Part shown: positions 55,669-64,000 of the stretch, piece after piece
Position numbering within the stretch: position 1 is the first letter of the stretch
Layout: the number at the start of each line of letters is the position of its first letter
Assembly: GCA_000149265.1 (NCBI GenBank)
Contig: CH003206.1
Location: 37,265 to 101,264, forward strand
Direction of reading: 5' to 3'
Length of the DNA stretch: 64,000 nt
From: Ciona savignyi
Lineage: Eukaryota; Chordata; Ascidiacea; Phlebobranchia; Cionidae
Position numbers and translations under genes: made by a program
Notes under the pieces: generated by a model
What the model was told of the DNA's origin: nothing
What the model saw: only the letters and a program-made list of their open reading frames with translations
Databases searched by the model: none

Positions 55669-58600
55669 TCAAATGCAAATCTGTTCTCCGTCTGACGACC
55701 CGCGTACGACATGATCTGTGTGGGAATAAGAAGTTTGTGCGTGTGGCTGGGTGTAGCCATTGCACTTCTATTCAAAGGGTTACAGATTCGAAACCAGCCT
55801 CTGGCAAAACACTTAGATAAAAAAATTTGGTGGATTAGTGCGTGGCAATTTGGCTGAAAGTTGCAGGTTTGAAACTGTTTGTTAGCTAATCGGTTGTGTC
55901 CTTGGGCAAGGTACTTTAACAGACATTTCTTCAACCCAGCGGATTAAAGGGTTCTACCAAAATTAAGGCACGTGTGAATCATATACAACACACTGAAATA
56001 GCTCCGGTATCCCGACGGTTGGCGCAAGGTAATCTGACGATTGTTCGTGAGATAACCCCCTTGGTTTTCCCATTTACGGGGATGAATATCCTATCCTAAA
56101 TACAGTTGATTGGTTTCACACATCAATTTACCTTTCCGCTCTTTCATTGCAAAAACTTGCGTTGCATCACCAGCTTGCAATGTGCCACGCATGGCGGCCA
56201 TGATGGCAGAATTAACACAATCAACAGCGATTTCAAGAATTTGGTCGTGTGTGGTGGCTGAAGGAATAGCAACGGTTATTCAAGAATCAGGAATCGAATT
56301 CAACTTAAATAAGAAATATTTAACCTCTGCAAGATCACCTCGCGCCCACCGTAGGGTTACCAGAGCTATTGCAATGTGTTGTGTATGATAGACACGTTTC
56401 TTCAATTTAGTAGAACCCATTAATCTTCTGGATTTAGGCAATGTTCGTTATTACCCAAAGAACTCAACCGACTAGCTAGCGACCAGGTTCGAATCTGCAA
56501 CCTTTCGGTTCGGTTGAAAGGCATCGCATTTGCACCAACCCACCAGACTAATGGGTCGGACCAACTTTGTAGGCAGAGTAACAGTTGTAGGATCCGCTGT
56601 ACAATCGGATCCCCCCTTGGGCAAAGCTACAGCAATGTCTCCATTGTAAATGTTGCAATAGACTGTAAGTGTCAATCTGACAATTGCCCGTGTTTTAGTC
56701 CACTTACATATTCAAGAGGATAAAAGGTGAATATCCTTAGATATAAAAGAATGATAGTGTTGATTAACACCACGTTTCATTTACCCCACAGATCACTCAC
56801 CAGTTAAAGACATTTTCTCATTTTCCTCCTGCTCTTGCTCCTCCTTCTGCTCTTGCTCCTCCTCCTGCTCTTGCTCCTCCTTCTGCTCTTGATCTTTCTC
56901 CTCCTGCTCTTGCTCTTTCTCCTCCTGCTCTTGCTCCACCTGCTCTCTCACTTTCACCTCCTTTTCTTCTTGTTGCTCTTTCTCCTCCACAGGAGTTCGA
57001 CATCGAACAAGTTTATCTGAAACAATGATTTGTTTTTAACTTTTGTTTTTATGTCAAGTCCGAGCAGGATAGAGAAGACATGGGCAACTTATGGCCCGCC
57101 GGGTTTTATATTCTGGCCCGCCAGATGTTATCGACATGTTTTAAGACTAAAAATCGATGTCATAGCTATATTTGTATGTCATTAGCGCAAGAGTGCCTTT
57201 TGGTTTTAACCAGTAATGTACCGTATTTTTAGTTTAATGTTTTTTTATAAACAGTGACAAACTATATGTGAGTGGCAGCTTGATCACTTGGCCTGCCAGT
57301 CTAAGATTGAAATAATTTTGCCACCGTTTTAAAAGGTGTTCCCATCCCTGGGTTAGAGCTAGTGTTGTCATCCGAAGAGTTATGGGATCAAAACCAGACC
57401 CTCACCAGTTGGTTGTTGGGCAAGGCAATTACCCGGACCCAGCAGATTAATGGGTTTTACCAAAAACTAACGAAACGTTTAAATCATAAACAACACTATG
57501 CAAATCCGGTAACCCGACGGTAGGCGCAAGGTAAATCTGACGATATACCATGAGGTAACCCCCTTATGTTTTCCCATCCACAGAGATAAACACCAATCCA
57601 CTGCTTATTCTTTAAAGCCTTTTATCTCCATTTACAAATGCTTCCTAAATGTAAGTCAGATAACCTCTTATCTATAGTCGCACTAGCAAGATAGAACACA
57701 ACTTACCAGAAGCACACCCATCCCCAGTAGATGAGCCCACCACCATGTTACTTCTACTTAGACGAGCTTTAGCATCATCCAACACAGAAAGAACCAACAT
57801 TTGAGCCGATTCTTCCAATTTCAAATCAAAATCGCTTCTCTCACTTGTGAAACAATTTAAAAATAAAAAAAATATCAGAAAAATTGTAACAAAAGAATAT
57901 CTGCAACTACTACAACTTGTGTAACAGATGGCAACAGATATGTAGTTGAACCCAGCGGTAAAATGGATTCTACTAAATTGAAGGAACATGTGAATCATAC
58001 ACAACACACTGCAATAGCTCCAGTAACCCGACGATAGGTGCAAGGTAATCTGACGATTGCCCATGTGTTTACCGTTTAGGTTTTTTCCATTCACGGAAAT
58101 TAACATGAATATCCTGTCGTGCAACGCTGCAAAATTTAGGTTTTATGCTTTTCAGTGTAATTTAAGAAAATCTCAAGTTTCAACCTTGTACATGAATTGG
58201 AGTCGAAAGATTCTTTATCATCGTGTTCACTGAATACTCCGATCTGAATAGAATTCGACCGGTTAGCTTAATTGGTAAAAATGTCCGTTGTCTGTATGCA
58301 GCCGAAAGGTTGTGGTATTAAAACCAGTCACCGGATATACCGTTGTGTGCTTGGGCAAGGCATTGCGGGCATTGTCTGAACCCAGTGGATTAATAAATTT
58401 TACGAAAACTGAAGTGACATCTTAATCATAATACAAAAATAATGAGTTCTGAATTCTGGTTTTCCTTTTTACTTGAGATACAATTTGTATGAATTTTTAG
58501 TTTAATTCATGGATTTAATACAGGCAAGCAACATACGGCCCGTGAAGGAATTTTAACCGGCCCACAGACTGTATCTAACCATACCCTGTCATGTGGCCCT

Positions 58601-61600
58601 TGCATTAGTAAATAAATATACGGTTAAGATATTGAATACTATTTATGTAATAATCCGGCCCACCAAGGACTAAATTTTTCCACATCTGGCCTGCCGACTA
58701 GAGAAGTTGCCCACCCCTGATTTTATATCTCTCAGTAAGATTTGAGATCCAAATAAAAACAACAATACAATGTATGTTGAAAAACATGGTATTAAAACCA
58801 TGCTATTCAGCATATATTATGGCTGTATTGTTTCTTATTAGAATATGAAGTTTTTACCCAATTTCTTGTTTTGGTAACACACAATTCACTCTTACTGGCT
58901 GTTGTGGAAACGCGTTAATTTCTATCCCTGTAGTAATACGTGCAAGTTTCCAGACATTATTTTGTGCCCTGTAATCATGATGCATCCCCTGTAATCAACT
59001 GTAATCATGCCTGCGTGTATAATCATTCACTTTGAAACCATGCTAAGTTAATACACCAGCAAAACTGTTTCAATGTTACTCCACCCACCTTCCCATCAAG
59101 TGAAGCTTCTTGTATAAGATTCTCAACCAGCTCATCTGTCTTGTCTGCAACATATGTGTTATCAAGTTAGGATCGGATATTCATGTTTATTCGCGTGAAT
59201 GAAAAACCAAGGGGGATTACACGGGCAATCATTAGATTACCTCATGCCCACCGTTGGGTTACCGGAGCTATTACAGTGTGTTGTGTATGATTCACATGTT
59301 CCTTTAACTTGGTAGAACCAAGTAATCCACTAGTTAAGGCAATGTCTGTTAAGTGCCTTACCCAAGGACACAACTGACAAGCTTGCAACCAGTTTTAAAG
59401 CTAGAACCCTTCGGCTAAAAGCCGACATACAAATCCACCAAACTATGCGGATGGACAAACCTGTTTCGTGCCTCACATCCAGTTCTATCGGAGGACACAA
59501 TTGATCTTTGATGGCAGCTGGTCTGCAATATTATAGTTTAGTTTTATTATAATGGTTTGTGTTATTATTATTACTATGCACAAGTTTACGGTTACCCTAA
59601 CTGGTTAACCAATTTGTTATTATTAACTACTGTAACAATCAAAAAATGGTTACAAGGTAATTGATTTTTTTAATCATTTAACCTCTATTAGAATCTAGGT
59701 ATATGTTCGACACCATATATGATATTTTAAAATCTTACTCAAACTTTAGGAGTTAAAACAAAGAAGTATCTGCACAAAATTTCTAATAAATTTTAACATT
59801 TTATAGCATTATGGTAAAGGGCTAAAAATCCATGAGAGTAAATTTCGTGTGAAGCATGTCATGTAGGTAAGAATTTGCTCCTGCAAATAAAAAAATAACG
59901 TTTTAATAGATTTACTCCCGATAATTGCATAAGCTTCCACACGCAAGTAAATTCTTACTCCCTTGAAATTTAATGGATTTTTGGCCCTTAGGTATAACAT
60001 TTGACAGATCAATAAGTGAAAAATATATTTTTTTAAAGGAATTTAATTTTTATCATCGTATAAGCTACAATAATAATTTAAATGTGCAAATACGATTGGA
60101 CTGGACATTAAGTAGTTCATCAGTCATTATGCAGGAAATATTTAAAAGATTTCCTAATAAAATGAATGAATTTGGATAAATTAAAAATCCAGTATCCCAA
60201 AACACGGGTATAAAATAAAAATCCAACATTAAAAAAATACAATATTGACAGTCTGAAAAAATAAGAAGTCACATTACTTACAAAGATTCGGGGCATTCTT
60301 GGGAGCAATCACTTTCGTATATTTTCCAATCTGCGATTTTCGGTGACTTATCTTCAAACACACTGTCGCATAGAACTGAGGCCGAAATTGGAGGTTCCTC
60401 AATCACTACACTTGACAGACGCATACTCGAATCAGTTACAGTGTGCGAGCGAAACATTGATATCCCAATATCGTCCACATTCTCATCCGTGTATGTTGAT
60501 ACTGCGAACCCGTTAGCCATAAGGTTGGTTGCCACGTTAATCCCGCCAGCTATTACATTTACAATCCACGTTGTTGGGAAATTTTGATCTTCGCTTCTCT
60601 TCACAAACTGAACATTTGCATTCGGTCCTTGGAGGTCAGTTGTTTGGAAAAGGTTTTTAAAATGCATGATTGCTTCTTCCGACCAGAAATCTGAAACCGA
60701 TTGAACACCAGCTAAAGAACAGAGCACTTGATTAGACAAGTCTCTGTCACTGGTATCACTGTCAATGGTGTGTGGCAATTGACAGTCGGAAGTAACTTCT
60801 TCACATGGTTTCTCATTCACCTCTTGATCTTTAAACTCAACATCATCAAATACTTCAGGTACAATGTCTTTCGAAGAATTAACGACATGATTGACCAAGT
60901 CCAACTCCACATAAAACTGTGAAGGTGTTACAATGGACTTCACAATGCATTCATGAACATCACCTGGATTTAAACGTTGCTTGGACGACAACTCTTCAGA
61001 CACATTAATTTTCTTTTCTAGGCAATCAGAGTTAAGCAATGTTTCAGTACAAGATTCAATGTCAATAGCCAAAGCTGCGGATTTTAAGGCTTTAATAATC
61101 TCATGATCTGTTACAGCATTTTCCATGAACAAGTTCTTCATCTGGCTGATAATGTTGATCATATTCCTTAAGACTTGATAGCGTGAGGATTGGTCGGATG
61201 GGGGGTTGGATGGGGCCTCTGTGTCAGTGTCTATCACAAAAATCTGCGGTATAGTGGGTGTGGAGGCTAATAAAGGGGCAACAGGTTGGTCAATTATGGG
61301 CTTTGAGTAACAGACTTGATCGTTTGAAACTTCCAAACCACCCTTACTTTTCTGTAGAGCTGATAACACATCAGGTCCTATCAAAGACATTTCCACATCA
61401 TACTTGGTCAGGTTTCCACTGAACACATTACGTATTACCGTGATGACAACATCTTTTCCTTGCACCATTGAACTGAAGCTTGTAGCATCATCTGCCCCAG
61501 TTTTCCCTTCATAACCATGCAATGCACAGCATATAACATTACAAGGACCTTGGGAAGTAAACTCGGTAAAAGTTGCATCTGTTACTGTCTCCACATTTCC

Positions 61601-64000
61601 ATTATCGAGAGTTAGAATTTCACACTCATTTTTATTGACTTCCAAGAGAACCGCAGGTCGGTAATTGTCATTTATCTTCACAAGATAGCAATTCCTGCAT
61701 AAAGGTTCTTGCACAGGTGTTGTATTCAAGTCAAACAATACAGGATTTTCAGGTAAAGTTTTTACAAAGCAACATGTGGGGTCAAAAGCGTATACAACTT
61801 TGCCTTTAAGAACCATGTTGTGTGGTATTACAGGGTTGTGTGTTTCTTTCAATAGTTGTGAATTTCTTGTTTTGGTTGTTTCTAGATCAACCACAGGTGG
61901 TAGTAGAGGATTGCTAACTGGATCTGTTGTAGTTATTTTTTGACAGTTTTCCTGGCCATGATTAGACACTTCAGTTGCTTTTAGCAATTTTTCTGCAATG
62001 TTGTCATCATCTACGGAGAGATTAACTCTCCATGTATCCTCTGTGCAAGAAATAAAGTCCACAGTCAATAATTTGTCCATAACCCAGTCAAAGAAGAAAT
62101 CACTTGCCAATTTTACAAGTTCCGGCTTTGTAATTGAGGAAATACCTTTTAGATGGCACTTTATAGCTTGGCATGGAATGTTTACAAGTTCTTTTGGCAT
62201 TTCTCTTAAGTTCACAATATCAACTTCTGAAGAATTTCCGTAGTCAATAAAAAACACCGTTAGTTTTGTTTCAACCTTCTCAACTCTTGCTCGATACCAT
62301 TCATTATCCTCTGGACTCTGTGCTAAATAGTACCCACCCACAGTGACATTTGAAATCAATTCTTCCTTATCATTATTTCCTTGGATAAAGTCACTTATCA
62401 CTTCAAGGTTTTGTTCAGATTCTTCTAGTTGAATGTAGAAGGTGTGAGGATCTTCTACATAACTCGCATATCCAAGTTTGCTTGACTTTGGTTCAAGTAT
62501 GATGTGTTCAATGCTGTGCTTGGCTTGGACTTTTGGTGTTTCAACGGAATTGGCATGAATAGGTTCAGCTTGATCTGGTCTGGCTTGAACTAATCCGGTT
62601 TGAGCTGGTTTGACTTTTACCAATTCGGTTTTATCTGGATTGGAATCATGAACGTTATAAACTGGTTTGGTTTTAAATCTTGCATTCAATGATACACCAC
62701 CTAAAGTCTTCAACATAACAACCTTTATTTGAGCTTCGTTTGACTTTAAAAACGTTGCTATTAGTGGGGCATCTGTGGCGAGGTCTGTAAAGTTGTCAAT
62801 TTGCATTTCAGTCCAGTCTTCAGTATTATTTGAAACATGAAGCAAGTTGCAATGGATCGCCTGCATTGGAAGCTTACACCATTGCTCCACTGTGTGCATT
62901 ATATCACAGAGCATTACTGTCTCTGTGTTCCCATAGTCAATAAATTGCACTATTGCTTTGTCATCTGGTAGTATTGACAGTGTAACAGCTCTGTACCATT
63001 GCCCATCAGCCTCATATTTTGCGATGCAAGACAAACCAACTTCAATAGGCGATTCAACCGGTGTTACACCTTTCTCAGTAACATAACTTTCGATGGAATC
63101 CATTACTTCATCCAGGGAAGGTAGCTTGGACTTTAATTGACAGAAAAAATCTCCAGGATTATTAACTTGGGTGACGTAAACTTCAGTTTCAAGATTTTCA
63201 GCTAAATCTGTGATATTCTGGTAGCACAGTGCGGTTTTCTGTTCTGGGATATTTTTCTTCACAACGTCTTTCTGTTCAGTTTCCAAGAACTCACAAAATG
63301 ACATCCTATTTCCATCTTTAAACTGCAAGAACAGTTCAATAGTGATAAGCCTTTTTGCAGTATCTTTTACATCCACTGTCAGAGTAATGTCGTCACAAAT
63401 TGATAACTCTTCAAGTTTAATCATCCCTTCTTTCGAGTTTACACTCGGTAAATTTCCAATTCTGCATTTTGTGCAAAAAGCAGGTTGTTCAGTGAAAGAA
63501 GGTTCTAGAATTCGTAAATCAGATTGAGGAATTGTTGACTTGTTCCCATAATCCAGAAAGAAAATTTCTACTTCATTAGAATCGGCAGAAATCACATCAA
63601 TAACTTGTGCTCTGTAGAACTGCCCATCTTCATACTTTGCAAGGACATGTTCGTTTTTATGGGGTGGTGATGTTAAGCTTTGATTCCTGCCACTATTGAG
63701 TTGCCCCATCAGAGTATCTAAAGCTTCTGCTTCGTTTTGCAATTGCACGTATATGACATTGTGTGAGTCGATGTGAGAAATAAACACCTCGGCATGTGAA
63801 TTGCTTTGAAGGTAACTTGATTCTGGGACCGTTGGAGTCTTTGGAACGATCCCAAATTCTTTGCATTCAGAAGAACATACTCCTGCTTGTTTTTCACCCA
63901 GCATTTTCTCCGCCAAATCGATTCCATCGACTTTAATTTTCACTACCCACGCAGATTCATTCTTTTTTAGGAACTCTGCTTCCAAATTACCAGAATTCAT
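55669..64000 (-). CDS. Multi-Tudor domain protein (TDRD family), C-terminal 1473 residues
   Basis: Predicted cytoplasmic germ-granule scaffold that binds dimethyl-arginine marks on Piwi proteins. Minus-strand exons: 64000-60282 (continues outside), 59522-59461, 59144-59089, 58243-58185, 57843-57707, 57016-56801, 56257-56132 and 55715-55669; 4422 nt, GT-AG, every phase matching. The first visible residues are the tail of an upstream Tudor unit (WVVKIKVDG). Then three canonical extended Tudor units, with cores near residues 115-165 (FFLDYGN), 320-365 (QFIDYGN) and 560-605 (FFIDYGN), a degenerate fourth near 735-850 (LDNGN) and a split SN-like region near 1040-1190. Residues near 465-500 hold four approximate 10-residue repeats. 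Small 3' exons encode amphipathic helices and an E/Q/K-rich exon. AATAAA directly follows the TGA stop (55669-55671). The Met at 64000 is at the edge and need not be the start. Which TDRD is unresolved (TDRD1, 4 or 6-like). Confidence 0.9.
55828..56098 (+). mobile_element. Family 1 SINE, full length, in the last Tudor intron
   Basis: Head TTGGTGGATTAGTGCGTGGC and GTTGCAGGTTTGAAACTG through CTTGGGCAAGGTACTTTAAC to GGGGATGAATATCCTATCC. Confidence 0.85.
56331..56557 (-). mobile_element. Family 1 SINE, tail truncated
   Basis: GATCACCTCGCGCCCACCGT through GACCAGGTTCGAATCTGCAA and CACCAACCCACCAGACTAAT. The head retains a good B box. Confidence 0.8.
56685..56740 (+). mobile_element. Family 1 SINE tail scrap
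   Basis: GACAATTGCCCGTGTTTTAG and GGATAAAAGGTGAATATCC only. Confidence 0.5.
57075..57350 (+). mobile_element. hAT-type MITE, copy in Tudor intron
   Basis: AAGACATGGGCAACTTATGG at the left and GTGTTCCCATCCCTG at the right. Octamers GGATAGAG (57067-57074) and GGTTAGAG (57351-57358) agree at 7 of 8. Same interior as 1379 and 9811. Confidence 0.8.
57365..57602 (+). mobile_element. Family 1 SINE, diverged
   Basis: GTTGGGCAAGGCAATTACCC, CCAGCAGATTAATGGG, CCGGTAACCCGACGGTAGGC and GAGATAAACACCAATCC follow the family order. Confidence 0.75.
57948..58120 (+). mobile_element. Family 1 SINE, head missing
   Basis: GAACCCAGCGGTAAAATGGA, ACACAACACACTGCAATAGC and AACATGAATATCCTGTC. Confidence 0.8.
58257..58438 (+). 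mobile_element. Family 1 SINE, head half
   Basis: CGACCGGTTAGCTTAATTGG, CCGAAAGGTTGTGGTATTAA, GCTTGGGCAAGGCATTGCGG and GTGGATTAAT; the tail is absent. The head here is more tRNA-like (GGTTAGCTTAATTGGTAAA) than in the other copies. Confidence 0.7.
58521..58719 (+). mobile_element. Short hAT-type MITE with target duplication
   Basis: CAGGCAAGCAACATACGGCC at the left and GAAGTTGCCCACCCCTG at the right. Octamers ATTTAATA (58513-58520) and ATTTTATA (58720-58727) agree at 7 of 8. The interior differs from the 1379 family but the ends are alike. Confidence 0.72.
59167..59455 (-). mobile_element. Family 1 SINE, full length, in Tudor intron
   Basis: CGGATATTCATGTTTATTCG tail, ACCGTTGGGTTACCGGAGC core, head inverse CCCTTCGGCTAAAAGCCGAC and CCACCAAACTATGCGG. 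Ends 6 bp before exon 59461-59522. Confidence 0.85.
59816..59992. mobile_element. MITE-like inverted-repeat element in the first visible Tudor intron
   Basis: AAGGGCTAAAAATCCAT at the left matches the inverse of ATGGATTTTTGGCCCTT at the right. Interior arms GAAGC/GCTTCCACACGCAAGTAA echo the repeat at 11998-12085. I cannot define the target duplication. Confidence 0.5.

Noticed and set aside
56835..57020. Plus-strand poly-leucine frame
   Set aside because: Antisense of the E/Q/K-rich Tudor exon, which has matching splice sites and phase on the minus strand.

Overview
The window looks like draft genomic DNA from an ascidian tunicate, most likely the sea squirt genus Ciona. The evidence is AT-rich DNA, short GT-AG introns, one intact and three damaged CYP2-like P450 genes, an interferon regulatory factor gene, small Kazal-type genes, a multi-Tudor germline gene, and dense SINE, MITE, pogo and LINE sequence. 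A run of 100 N (13167-13266) marks a scaffold join. Several genes carry single-base frameshifts; some are probably assembly errors and others may be real decay.

Layout. 1-1064: seven-pass GPCR-like membrane protein with a frameshift near its N-terminus. 1.38-5.3 kb: hAT-type MITE, a pogo/Tigger-like DNA transposon with a broken transposase, and a SINE. 5.3-10.4 kb: mostly non-coding, with a four-unit tandem array of about 334 bp. 10.5-16.5 kb: an IRF gene on the + strand in at least seven exons, with the five-tryptophan DNA-binding domain and a C-terminal association domain; two introns hold minisatellites and one holds the gap. 16.5-21.2 kb: gene-poor, with SINE relics. 21.2-36 kb: three tandem + strand CYP2-like genes (P1-P3), each with four exons. 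36.4-38.5 kb: a truncated LINE. 38.5-42.5 kb: two Kazal-type genes in opposite orientation (A and B) and a relic. 44.7-46.8 kb: a fourth, intact P450 (P4) on the minus strand. 48.9-52.4 kb: tandem array of about 1 kb units with SINEs inside. 52.9-55.0 kb: a third Kazal gene (C) in a third copy of the same segment. 55.7-64.0 kb: the C-terminal 1473 residues of a multi-Tudor protein on the minus strand, running off the right edge.

How the parts relate. P3-KazalA and KazalB-P4 form a mirror-image inverted duplication centred near 40.7 kb, and Kazal C is a further copy. Two MITE insertions have paralogous empty sites, which orders the events. The P450 genes share a 150-bp block of near identity between diverged sequence, suggesting gene conversion. 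The P450s should be membrane-bound monooxygenases, the Kazal peptides secreted protease inhibitors, the IRF a nuclear immune or developmental transcription factor, and the Tudor protein a piRNA/germ-granule scaffold. Its C-terminal exons also encode several amphipathic helices resembling PKA-anchoring helices.

All assignments were made by eye from motifs, splice phases and paralogue comparison; no database search was run.
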